13,001 nucleotides of DNA from Burkholderiales bacterium (GCA_903643055.1 CAHJWV010000641.1:1-13001); one strand, 5' to 3'. Shown: positions 1 through 6,743, numbered from the stretch's first letter. A program made the numbers and translations. Notes: generated by a model from the sequence alone, not told the origin.

Positions 1-343
1 CTGCGGCGCCACCCGAGGCCAGTTCAAGCTCTTTGCGGCGGATGAAGCCGACATTCAGAAAGGCGCCGAACGGCAGCAGCGCCGCGCCGATCAGTCGGGC
101 AATCTCCGCCGGGCGCCAGCCACCACCAGAGACCGCGCCCATCGCCATCCACAGGTAAGTGAGAAATGCGAGGCCGTGAACCGGACCCAACAACGAAACC
201 CCGAGCGGCCAGCCCGCCAGGTGCTTCAACGGCACTGCGATGCCCACCAGGCTCACCAACGTCGCCCCTTCGATCCACGAGACGATGCGCAGGTTGCGCA
301 GCGGTGCGCGCTCTTCATCAACGACGGCAAAGGACAAGCGCAT
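1..343 (-). CDS. DUF3817 family small integral membrane protein (3'-truncated by window edge)
   Basis: Reading the minus strand from an ATG at 343 gives 114 codons with no stop before the window edge. The protein begins MRLSFAVVDEERAPLRNLRI and then shows the DUF3817 hallmark: a helix with EGATLVSLVGIAVPLKH, a Gly-Pro-Val-His-Gly (GPVHG) motif followed by LAFLTYLWM, a third hydrophobic helix (RLIGAALLPFGAFLNVGF) and a basic end (RRKELE). Three membrane segments are visible. The family is about 95-120 residues long, so only a few residues should be missing. No biochemical role is established for this family; inner-membrane location is inferred. An in-frame ATG at 358 would add five residues (MHLPE); neither start has a well spaced ribosome site. 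The gene is divergent from the GlxA-type regulator at 623. Confidence 0.83.
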   Translation of the reverse strand, partial: MRLSFAVVDEERAPLRNLRIVSWIEGATLVSLVGIAVPLKHLAGWPLGVSLLGPVHGLAFLTYLWMAMGAVSGGGWRPAEIARLIGAALLPFGAFLNVGFIRRKELELASGGAA

Positions 344-500
344 CTCCGGAAGGTGCATCGAAAGAAATCTCGCGGCGCCGCCTATCGACCCACCACGAAG
401 GCACTGCACGCCGCGGCCATTGTGGACAGAGAACTTTACCCAGACCACTGGCTGAAAAGACAAGGTTCGACGGTTTCCCGCCAGACAATCGCCAGCGCTC

Positions 501-524
501 CATCAGCTCGGCCATCAGCTCGGC
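501..524. repeat. 12-bp perfect tandem duplication
   Basis: The unit CATCAGCTCGGC occurs twice head to tail (501-512 and 513-524) and is followed by a partial third match (CGTCAC). It lies in the intergenic region upstream of the GlxA-type regulator. It could be a slippage duplication or a doubled protein-binding site; the sequence alone does not decide. Confidence 0.7.
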
Positions 525-586
525 CGTCACCGCGCCCACCACCGCATCCGACCGCGCCGCCATGCGGCCATTCATCTTTGACGTCG

Positions 587-615
587 TTGACAACACCGCC
601 ACCGCGCTTTCCTAC
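587..615 (+). promoter_or_regulatory. Candidate sigma-70 promoter of the glxA-type gene
   Basis: A perfect -35 hexamer TTGACA lies at 587-592. At 17-bp spacing the -10 position (610-615) reads TCCTAC, a weak match. The initiation site would then fall near 621-623, at the ATG itself, so the messenger would be nearly leaderless. This agrees with the absence of a Shine-Dalgarno sequence before 623. The weak -10 keeps confidence low. Confidence 0.25.
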
Positions 616-622
616 CCCTGCC

Positions 623-1573
623 ATGCATCACATTGCCATCCTCGCGTTGCACGACGTCGTGCCGTTCGACCTGTCAACGCCGTGCGAGGTCTTCAGCCGC
701 GTTCGAACGGCCGATGAACAAGCGGCGTATCAGGTACGCGTCTGCGGTGAAGCCACCGACATCCGCGCCGGCATGTTCGACCTGCGCGTGCACTGTGGCT
801 TGAGCCAGCTGCGCGGGGCTGACACAGTCATCGTGCCGGGCTTGAGCGATCCATCGCGCGTGATCTCCCAGGACGTTTTGATGGCGCTGCGGCAAGCGGC
901 GGCCGAGGGTGCCAGGCTGGCTTCGATCTGCACCGGTGCTTTCGTGCTCGCCGCTGCCGGGCTGCTCGACGGCCGGCGCGCCACCACGCACTGGATGGTC
1001 ACCAGTGAACTGGCCCGCCGCTACCCAGCCGTCATCGTCGATCCGAACGTGCTCTTCGTCGACAACGGCGACATCCTGACCTCGGCCGGCGCCGCAGCCG
1101 GGCTGGACCTGTGCCTGCACATGGTCCGCTGCGACCATGGCGCCGCTGTCGCGGCCGACATCGCGCGCAAGTCGGTGATGCCGCTCGCACGTGAAGGCGG
1201 GCAGGCGCAATACATCGTGCACGAATCGCCTTGCTCGGCTTCGAGCCTGCAGCCGCTGCTGCAGTGGCTGGAGAAGCACCTGAAGCGCCAGCTCAGCCTG
1301 GAAGAAATCGCCAACAAAGCCGCCACCAGCAGCCGCACGCTCAACCGCCGCTTCATTGGCCAGGTCGGCACCACGCCGCTCCAGTGGCTGCTCAATGCGC
1401 GGGTACGCCGCGCGCAACACCTGCTGGAAACGACCCAGCTGACGATCGAGCAGGTCGCCACCGAAGCCGGCTTCTCATCGGCCACCACCTTGCGCGAGCG
1501 CTTCTCGCGCAAGGTCGGCAACACGCCGCAGGCTTATCGCCGGGCGTTCGGCGCCAATGCCCAACGCCGATGA
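623..1573 (+). CDS. GlxA family transcriptional regulator (DJ-1/PfpI domain + AraC HTH)
   Basis: The 316-residue product has two domains. Residues 1-190 are a DJ-1/PfpI glutamine amidotransferase-like fold, seen from MHHIAILALHDVVPFDL and the elbow ASICTGAFVLAAAGLLDGR with Cys103, followed by ATTHW. Residues about 212-310 are an AraC-type DNA-binding domain with two helix-turn-helices: LSLEEIANKAATSSRTLNRRF (from residue 224) and LTIEQVATEAGFSSATTLRERF, ending in the AraC consensus G.TPQAYRRAF. Length matches the GlxA family. Such regulators usually act as ligand-responsive activators, and the amidase-like domain is thought to be a sensor rather than an enzyme. The open frame extends upstream to 176, but homology begins exactly at the ATG at 623, so this start was chosen although no ribosome site precedes it. 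The gene ends 33 bp from the convergent upp gene. Its target is not evident; control of the divergent DUF3817 gene is possible. Confidence 0.9.
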   Translation: MHHIAILALHDVVPFDLSTPCEVFSRVRTADEQAAYQVRVCGEATDIRAGMFDLRVHCGLSQLRGADTVIVPGLSDPSRVISQDVLMALRQAAAEGARLASICTGAFVLAAAGLLDGRRATTHWMVTSELARRYPAVIVDPNVLFVDNGDILTSAGAAAGLDLCLHMVRCDHGAAVAADIARKSVMPLAREGGQAQYIVHESPCSASSLQPLLQWLEKHLKRQLSLEEIANKAATSSRTLNRRFIGQVGTTPLQWLLNARVRRAQHLLETTQLTIEQVATEAGFSSATTLRERFSRKVGNTPQAYRRAFGANAQRR

Positions 1574-1606
1574 CTGCACCGGGCGCCGCGGCCCACGCCA
1601 TCACCG

Positions 1607-2239
1607 TCACTTGGTTCCGAACAGGCGATCTCCGGCGTCGCCCAGGCCCGGCACGATGTAGCCATCGGCATTCAGCTCACGGTCGATCGCGGCGGTATAG
1701 ACCGGCACATCGGGATGAGCTTCGGTGAAGTTCTTCAAGCCTTCCGGTGCGGCCAGCAGGCAGACAAAACGGATCGACTTCGGCTTCGTCTCTTTCAGCC
1801 GATCGACGGCCGCGACGGCCGAATTGCCGGTGGCCAGCATCGGGTCGAGCACGATCGCATCGCGCTCCTGCATGTTGGCCGGCATCTTGAAGTAGTACTC
1901 CACCGCGACCAGCGTCTTCGGATCGCGATACAGCCCGATGTGGCCGATGCGCGCACCCGGCACCACATTCAGCATCCCGTCGAGAAAGCCCGCGCCAGCG
2001 CGCATCACGCTCACGAACACCGTCTTCTTGCCATCGATCACCGGCGCCTTCATCGGCTCCAGCGGCGTCTCGATATCGATCAGCTGCGTGGGCATGTCGC
2101 GCGTGACCTCATAAGCCATCAGCATGCTGATCTCGTTGAGCAGGCGGCGAAAGCTGTTGGTGCTGCGATCCTTCTCGCGCATCAACGTGAGCTTGTGCTG
2201 GATCAGGGGATGGGTGATGTGATGAACGTGGGCAGTCAT
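1607..2239 (-). CDS. upp: Uracil phosphoribosyltransferase (URC6-type role)
   Basis: The 210-residue protein converts uracil and PRPP to UMP and pyrophosphate in the cytosol. Length matches the family (about 208-210). Visible landmarks are the N-terminal [24 protein letters not shown] region, [14 protein letters not shown] at 77-90, the PRPP-binding loop [10 protein letters not shown] at 132-141, and the C-terminal uracil-binding segment [17 protein letters not shown]. The ATG at 2239 is chosen because AGGAG (2244-2248) lies four bases upstream and the known family start is here; the open frame extends 15 codons further. The aldo/keto reductase gene ends 57 bp upstream on the same strand, so the two may be cotranscribed, but upp also has its own upstream region carrying the element shared with URC1. 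In a locus with URC1 and URC4 it likely serves uracil catabolism as well as salvage. Confidence 0.95.
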   Translation of the reverse strand: MTAHVHHITHPLIQHKLTLMREKDRSTNSFRRLLNEISMLMAYEVTRDMPTQLIDIETPLEPMKAPVIDGKKTVFVSVMRAGAGFLDGMLNVVPGARIGHIGLYRDPKTLVAVEYYFKMPANMQERDAIVLDPMLATGNSAVAAVDRLKETKPKSIRFVCLLAAPEGLKNFTEAHPDVPVYTAAIDRELNADGYIVPGLGDAGDRLFGTK

Positions 2240-2249
2240 GGGAACTCCT

Positions 2250-2272
2250 GAGATGGGGCCGAGGATATCGGC
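2250..2272 (-). promoter_or_regulatory. Conserved upstream element, upp copy
   Basis: This 23-bp segment matches 6211-6233 upstream of URC1 at 18 positions, including an uninterrupted GCCGATATC and a following CCCATC (minus-strand reading). It lies 11-33 bases before the upp start codon, just upstream of the ribosome site, where a bound repressor could block transcription. It is non-coding in both places. Operator function is inference. Confidence 0.35.
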
Positions 2273-2296
2273 TTGTCGGGCCACTCTGCGAGCAAG

Positions 2297-3361
2297 TCAC
2301 AGACCATCGGCACCCACGGGCTCCTTCGACTGCCTGATCTGCTTGCGCCGGTATTCCCCCTGGCGCTCGAACATCCAGCCGGGGTATTCGGCTGGCAGTC
2401 GGCTGACCTCTTCGAGCTGCGTCAGCTCTTGTGCGCTCAAGCGCAGCTTCGCCGCACCCAGGTTGTCGGCCAGTTGCTCGGCTCGCTTCGCGCCGACGAT
2501 CACGCTCGTCACCTGGGGCTGATGCAGCAGCCAGGCCAAGGCGATTTGCGCGATCGATACGCCATGCGATTCGGCGATCGGCCGCATCGCCTCAATGCAA
2601 GCCTCCGCGCGGTTGCGCTCGACCGGTGGGAAATCGAAGGCCGCGCGGCGCGAATCGGCGTTTTTCTGGCCTTTGCTGTACTTGCCGCTCAGCAGCCCGC
2701 CCGCCAGCGGGCTCCACACCATCAGGCCCACGCCCTCGCTCTGCAGCATCGGAATCAGCTCGCGCTCGAGGTCGCGCCCGGCCACCGTGTAATACGCCTG
2801 CAGCGATTCGAAGCGCGCCAGCCCCCAGCGTTCCGCGATGCCCAAGGCCTTGGTGATCTGCCATGCCGCCCAATTGGAGACGCCGACATAACGCACATGG
2901 CCATGCCGCACGAGTTGATCGAGCGCGCGCACCGTTTCCTCGATCGGCGTAGCCGGGTCGAAGCCGTGGATCTGATACAGGTCGATGTGGTCGAGTTGCA
3001 AACGCTTCAGGCTCGCCTTCACACTATCGAGGATGTGGCTGCGGCTCGCGCCGCGGCTGTTCGCACCCGTGCCGGTGTCGCCGAAGACCTTGGTCGCCAC
3101 CACCACGTTCTCACGCGGCACCTTCAGGTTCTTCAACGCCTGCCCGGTGATCTGCTCCGAAGCCCCGCCCGCATACACATCGGCGGTGTCGATGAAGTTG
3201 ACACCCGCGTCGAGCGCTTGACCCACGAGGCGGTCGGCATCACCTTGCTGCAGCCTGCCGATCTTGCCCCACAGGCCCTCGTCACTGCCGCCAAAAGTCA
3301 TCGTGCCCAGGCACAGTTCAGAGACGAAGAGGCCGGTGCGGCCCAAGGGATGATGTCGCAT
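2297..3361 (-). CDS. Aldo/keto reductase
   Basis: The 354-residue protein is a cytosolic NAD(P)H-dependent oxidoreductase of the aldo/keto reductase superfamily. It opens with the typical LGRTGLFVSELCLGTMTFGG and keeps the full catalytic tetrad: Asp58 (FIDTAD), Tyr63 (VYAGG), Lys91 (ATK) and His132 (YQIHGFD). The nucleotide-binding end is visible in VTSVIVGAKRAEQLADNLGA. The ATG at 3361 is chosen because AAAGGA lies about eight bases before it; an in-frame ATG at 3388 lies upstream of that ribosome site. Length and motifs fit the YajO/Tas-like branch, whose physiological substrates are mostly unknown. It sits between URC4 (270 bp upstream) and upp (57 bp downstream), all on one strand. A reductive step on the C3 aldehyde released in uracil catabolism is an attractive but unproved role; a general aldehyde reductase is the alternative. 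Confidence 0.92.
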   Translation of the reverse strand: MRHHPLGRTGLFVSELCLGTMTFGGSDEGLWGKIGRLQQGDADRLVGQALDAGVNFIDTADVYAGGASEQITGQALKNLKVPRENVVVATKVFGDTGTGANSRGASRSHILDSVKASLKRLQLDHIDLYQIHGFDPATPIEETVRALDQLVRHGHVRYVGVSNWAAWQITKALGIAERWGLARFESLQAYYTVAGRDLERELIPMLQSEGVGLMVWSPLAGGLLSGKYSKGQKNADSRRAAFDFPPVERNRAEACIEAMRPIAESHGVSIAQIALAWLLHQPQVTSVIVGAKRAEQLADNLGAAKLRLSAQELTQLEEVSRLPAEYPGWMFERQGEYRRKQIRQSKEPVGADGL

Positions 3362-3630
3362 GAGCGAGTTCCTTTTCGCGTTGACCATGCGGCCCGCAGG
3401 CTGCGGCCGCGAAGCAGACCAGCATAGGTCGAGATCAGGAAACCCGCCTGCAAGCAGGGCATCGTGGCGAGGCGAGAATTTCGCCGCTGCGGCTTTGAAC
3501 GCAGATCGATCGAGCGAACTGCCTACCTTGCAATGTGACGACAACAGAAGCAGCTTTTACGGTAAAGCGCTCACATGGCATGCCTCAACCAGAGCCGCAC
3601 CTGTCGCGTCGACAAAAGGTTAGCGAAAGC

Positions 3631-4938
3631 TCAAAACACCGTGCCGTCGCTGTCGATCGAAACCGGTGGTGGGCCACCTTCGCGCAGCTCGGCGGCAATC
3701 TGCCGGCCTGCGCCCCAGCTCCCGCCTTCGAGGATGCAGGCGAGCGGCAATTGCTCGGCCGTCACGCCCAGGCGCTCGCGCACCAACGGGGCGAGTTCAT
3801 CCAGCAGCGCCACCGTCAGCGCGCGCCACTCGATGACCCAGGGTTCATCGGGCCGGCGCGGGTTGGCGGCAAAGCGGGGGTCGGTCGGCACGATCACGCC
3901 GGCATCGATCAGCAAGCCGCCATTGCGGTATTCGGGCAAGCCGGTCAGGTCATCGAGCCCGTTGACCTTCACCCCGGCCCATTCGAAAGGTTCGAGCAAC
4001 GAATAACTGAGCCATTGGCTGAGCTTGTGGAACGGCACCCAGCCAGCACTCGCGCCCTCCCCACCCGCTGCCGCGTGCGGCCAGGCATCACCGATCGGTA
4101 CGCCCTCGAACGATTGGCCGCTCGGCCAGATGCCGCTGAAGGCATCGAGCAATGCACCGAGGATGCGGCCCGCACGCAGCTCGTGATGCATCGGCTCAGC
4201 TTGAAGATGATGGTGCTGCAGGCGCGGCGCGTGGGTGTGATGCGTCAACGCGTCGAACAAATGGCCGGGCTGGCCGATGTCGGTGAAGGTTTGCGGCTGC
4301 GCGCGCAAGGCGGCGCCCAGCCGGCGCAACAGATCGGCCCGGCCTTCGAGCCCGACGAGCGGATTGCTGGCATCGGCCTGGAAGATTTCGGCCAACGCGC
4401 CGGCATCGATCTGCAGCAGGGCTTTGGCATCGACCCGAAACGGGTCTGCCAGGTCGGATGAAAACCGCCCGGCCATGAAGCCGCGAAAGCTCGCCACACC
4501 CAACCCTTCGGAGCGGCCAAAGGCTTGCCCGCTTTCGGCTTCGCGGTAGCGCCAGGCCGGGCCCGCGCCGGCGTCGAGCAACACGCTGATCAAGGTCAGG
4601 TCGATGCGCGCGCGCGCCACCGAGACGCTGCTGCGGCCGGCAAGCCGCGCATCCAGCTCGCCCTTGCGATCGACACCGCCGGCCTCGAAGTGGCGCCAGC
4701 GGCTGTGGTACGGCGGGCGCAGATCAGGGAAGCGTGAGCGCGTCAGCTGCGCGACGCGCTGCGCGACCTCGGGCAGGCGCGATCGGTCGAGCTTGAAATG
4801 ATCGGAGCGCCCGGCCGCCACATGCGCTGCGATGGCCTGGCAGCGCGCGCGGATCGTCGCGGGCTCGCGCAGCGTGCGCACCGCAGCAGTGACTTCGCCG
4901 TTGCGAATGCCGTTGCCGTTGCCGTCCTCAGCCTTCAA
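3631..4938 (-). CDS. URC4/Urg3 family protein (DUF1688), uracil catabolism
   Basis: The product of about 435 residues belongs to the URC4/Urg3 (DUF1688) family, required for non-reductive uracil breakdown in Lachancea kluyveri; its exact reaction is not firmly settled. Family blocks in order: PATIRARCQAI, PYHSRWRHFEAGG, DLTLISVLLDAGAGPAWRYR, SEGLGVASFRGFMAGRFS, NPLVGLEGRADLLRRLG, a GWVPFHKLSQWLSYSLLEP segment, LTGLPEYRNGGLLIDAGV and the end CILEGGSWGAGRQIAAE with SDGTVF. There is no ATG in a suitable place: ATG codons in this frame lie well inside URC1. I chose TTG at 4938, seven bases after AAAGGG (4946-4951); GTG at 4944 or 4881 are alternatives. With the TTG start the gene overlaps the URC1 stop by 11 bases, indicating one transcript and coupled translation. 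A GGCAACGGCAACGGC run encodes the unusual N-terminal Gly-Asn repeat. Confidence 0.9.
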   Translation of the reverse strand: MKAEDGNGNGIRNGEVTAAVRTLREPATIRARCQAIAAHVAAGRSDHFKLDRSRLPEVAQRVAQLTRSRFPDLRPPYHSRWRHFEAGGVDRKGELDARLAGRSSVSVARARIDLTLISVLLDAGAGPAWRYREAESGQAFGRSEGLGVASFRGFMAGRFSSDLADPFRVDAKALLQIDAGALAEIFQADASNPLVGLEGRADLLRRLGAALRAQPQTFTDIGQPGHLFDALTHHTHAPRLQHHHLQAEPMHHELRAGRILGALLDAFSGIWPSGQSFEGVPIGDAWPHAAAGGEGASAGWVPFHKLSQWLSYSLLEPFEWAGVKVNGLDDLTGLPEYRNGGLLIDAGVIVPTDPRFAANPRRPDEPWVIEWRALTVALLDELAPLVRERLGVTAEQLPLACILEGGSWGAGRQIAAELREGGPPPVSIDSDGTVF

Positions 4939-6178
4939 GGCCACGCCCTTTCGTCTCGGCCAGCGCGCGCTCATCGGGCACGCTGCCATCGGTGAAGTAG
5001 CCGGCCGCAATCTTGGCTTCGATTTCGACGCGCGCGTCTGCCGGCACAAGCTCATCGGGGATCTTGACGCGTTCGCCGACCTCGATGCCGCTGCCGGTGA
5101 TCGCGTCGTATTTGTCGTTGCTCATGCTGACCAAGCGGTGGATTTTCTGGATGCCGAGCCAGTGCAGCACATCGGGCATCAGCTCCTGGAAGCGCATGTC
5201 TTGCACGCCCGCCACGCACTCGGTGCGCAGGAAGTATTTGTCGGCGCTGTCGCCGCCCACCTGCCGCTTGCGCGCGTTGTAGACCAGGAACTTCGTGACC
5301 TCGCCGAGCGCGCGCCCTTCCTTGCGGCTGTAGGCGATCAGGCCCACGCCACCCCGCTGCGCGCCGCGGATGCATTCCTCGATCGCGTGAGTGAGGTAAG
5401 GCCGGCAGGTGCAGATGTCGGAACCGAACACATCGGAGCCATTGCATTCGTCGTGCACACGGGCTGTCAACGTCACCTGCGGGTTAGCCAGGTCGCGCGG
5501 GTTGCCGAAGATGTAGAGTGTCTGCCCGCCGATCGGCGGCAGGAACACCTCCAGGTCGCTGCGCGTGACGAGTTCGGGGTACATGCCGCCGGTCTCTTCG
5601 AACAGGTTGCGCCGCAGGTCGGCCTCTTTGACGTTGAAGCGCCTGGCGACACCCGGCAACCACCACACCGGCTCGATCGCCGCCTTGGTGACGACCGCCG
5701 AGCCGTTTTCCAGCAGCACGCGGTTGTCGGGGATCAGCCGCTGAAACGCCACCGCATGGCGAATCTCCGGCAGGTCGATGTGGGCCTTGGTGACGGCAAT
5801 GGTCGGCCGCACGTCATAGCCCTGCGCGAGGTAATCGCTGAACACATCGGCAACCGAGGCACCCCACGGGTCGATCGACACCATCTTGCTGGCGTCGCTC
5901 CATTGCGGATAAGGGCCGATCAGGTCGGTCGGCGAGGTGTTGGTGAGATCGGCGCGATGGCCTTTGACGAGGTTGCCCGCCGCCACCGCCAGCGCGCGGT
6001 ACACGCCGTAGCTGCCGCTGTGCGAGCCGATCACGTTGCGCTGGCTGCGGTTGACGGTGGTGCCGATCACCGGGCCACGCTCCAGCGCTGTCGGCGCGCC
6101 CCAATGAATCGTCGGTGCGCCCGAAGCGCCCTGTTGGCCAGGGTGCGATGTCAGGCGGATGTGCTTGTCGGTAGCCAT
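4928..6178 (-). CDS. URC1: GTP cyclohydrolase II-like uracil catabolism protein
   Basis: The 416-residue protein has an N-terminal URC1-specific half (about 1-230, with NRSQRNVIGSHSGSYGVYRAL and VSIDPWGASVADVF) and a C-terminal GTP cyclohydrolase II fold. The zinc ligands are intact with RibA spacing: Cys245, Cys256 and Cys258 (C-x10-C-x-C). An Asp327-x-Arg329 pair aligns with the catalytic D-x-R of RibA. However, the RibA block EGRGIGL..K..AY is changed to EGRALGEVTKFLVYNARKRQ, typical of URC1. In yeast, URC1 is needed to open the pyrimidine ring at the nucleotide level, not to make riboflavin, so a RibA label would mislead. The ATG at 6178 follows GAGGGA with seven-base spacing. It is the first gene of the URC1-URC4 pair and overlaps URC4. 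Cytosolic, with zinc as cofactor by inference. Confidence 0.93.
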   Translation of the reverse strand: MATDKHIRLTSHPGQQGASGAPTIHWGAPTALERGPVIGTTVNRSQRNVIGSHSGSYGVYRALAVAAGNLVKGHRADLTNTSPTDLIGPYPQWSDASKMVSIDPWGASVADVFSDYLAQGYDVRPTIAVTKAHIDLPEIRHAVAFQRLIPDNRVLLENGSAVVTKAAIEPVWWLPGVARRFNVKEADLRRNLFEETGGMYPELVTRSDLEVFLPPIGGQTLYIFGNPRDLANPQVTLTARVHDECNGSDVFGSDICTCRPYLTHAIEECIRGAQRGGVGLIAYSRKEGRALGEVTKFLVYNARKRQVGGDSADKYFLRTECVAGVQDMRFQELMPDVLHWLGIQKIHRLVSMSNDKYDAITGSGIEVGERVKIPDELVPADARVEIEAKIAAGYFTDGSVPDERALAETKGRGLEG

Positions 6179-6210
6179 GAAGCTGTCCCTCGCCGTGTGC
6201 GTGATGTCGG

Positions 6211-6233
6211 GTGATGGGCTTGACGATATCGGC
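6211..6233 (-). promoter_or_regulatory. Conserved upstream element, URC1 copy
   Basis: This is the second copy of the 23-bp element also found before upp (2250-2272). In minus-strand reading both begin GCCGATATC and share TC at positions 11-12 and CCCATC at 16-21. This copy ends 32 bases before the URC1 start codon. The core GATATC is palindromic. A common operator or promoter element of the uracil genes is the simplest reading, but no factor can be named. Confidence 0.35.
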
Positions 6234-6342
6234 GTCGCTGCTTCCAGCCTGAGCCTTCTGCATCACGATGCGAATTCCGTTCCCGACCTCAGGATACGCC
6301 CGCAAACGGCGGCTGCGAAGGCTTGTTGGATGCGAATGGATG

Positions 6343-6374
6343 ATGACAGGCCTGCGCAGCGGCAGGCCTGTCAT
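6343..6374. terminator. Perfect 13-bp hairpin between DUF3096 gene and URC1
   Basis: ATGACAGGCCTGC (6343-6355) and its exact reverse complement (6362-6374) enclose a six-base loop. The hairpin begins 37 bp downstream of the DUF3096 stop codon (minus strand), the expected place for that gene's terminator, and lies 165 bp upstream of URC1. Neither strand has a real U-run after the stem, so intrinsic termination is not certain; it may instead be a protein-binding dyad or a messenger-stabilising stem. Confidence 0.5.
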
Positions 6375-6411
6375 GGCCCGCACCGAGACAGGCGCAGGCC
6401 CGGCGATCACA

Positions 6412-6567
6412 TCAGTTCAAGCGAAGCGCGGTCATGCCAAAGATGCCGATCAAACCAATGACGATCAGGTAGATCGCAACGATGAAATTCAGCAGCTTGG
6501 GCATCACGAGAATCAAGATGCCGGCGATCAAAGAGATCAACGGGGTAAGGCTGAGGTGGATGTTCAA
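6412..6567 (-). CDS. DUF3096 family small membrane protein
   Basis: The 51-residue product reads (M)NIHLSLTPLISLIAGILIL followed by VMPKLLNFIVAIYLIVIGLIGIFG and a short polar tail. Two hydrophobic helices are separated by the Met-Pro-Lys turn that marks the DUF3096 family. No function is known; inner-membrane location is inferred. The start is TTG at 6567: AGGAG (6573-6577) precedes it with five-base spacing and the family sequence begins exactly here, although the open frame runs further upstream to 6738 with unconserved residues. It stands alone, between a hairpin on each side (6343-6374 and 6744-6772), and is therefore probably monocistronic. Confidence 0.85.
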   Translation of the reverse strand: MNIHLSLTPLISLIAGILILVMPKLLNFIVAIYLIVIGLIGIFGMTALRLN

Positions 6568-6572
6568 GGCGG

Positions 6573-6577
6573 CTCCT
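6573..6577 (-). promoter_or_regulatory. Ribosome binding site deciding the TTG start of the DUF3096 gene
   Basis: AGGAG on the minus strand lies five bases before the TTG at 6567. It supports the non-ATG start, since the only in-frame ATG is 57 codons further upstream. Confidence 0.75.
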
Positions 6578-6743
6578 GGCGATCGTTGAAAAGGCTGAAG
6601 CTTCGCAGATTGCACCGGGCGGCCACGGCACTGCGCCAAATGCCCCACTTGGGCGCAGGCTGACACAGTGATTTCAATCGGAAAAAAGCGTTGACGGTCC
6701 GGCGATGCGCGGTTGACGAGTTGCAAGCCAGGCACCATGAAAT

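Larger units (their letters stand above)
359..622. other. Divergent intergenic region between DUF3817 gene and glxA-type gene
   Basis: 264 bp with no supported gene. It must hold the promoters of both flanking divergent genes. It contains a perfect 12-bp tandem duplication (501-524) and a consensus TTGACA hexamer (587-592). Several short open frames cross it on both strands, but none starts with a ribosome site or resembles a known family. Confidence 0.6.

Noticed and set aside
318..602. Minus-strand open frame with amphipathic-looking segment (AELMAELMERW)
   Set aside because: The helix-like repeat comes from the 12-bp tandem duplication; the frame overlaps the start of the DUF3817 gene in another frame and has no recognised homology. 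A decayed gene remnant cannot be excluded.
176..622. Upstream extension of the GlxA-type regulator frame
   Set aside because: Composition changes sharply before the ATG at 623, and it overlaps the antisense DUF3817 gene; family proteins begin at MHHIAIL.
1574..1606. Search for a shared terminator between convergent regulator and upp genes
   Set aside because: Only a four-base GGGC/GCCC stem is visible in 33 bp; too weak to call.
3391..3412. GC-rich imperfect palindrome near the aldo/keto reductase start (GCGGCC...GGCCGC)
   Set aside because: The arms pair only with a bulge, no U-tract follows, and it lies just before the reductase start, where a terminator would not be expected.
4832..6214. 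Plus-strand open frame of 460 codons over URC1
   Set aside because: Shadow of URC1, whose minus-strand product has clear zinc and catalytic motifs.
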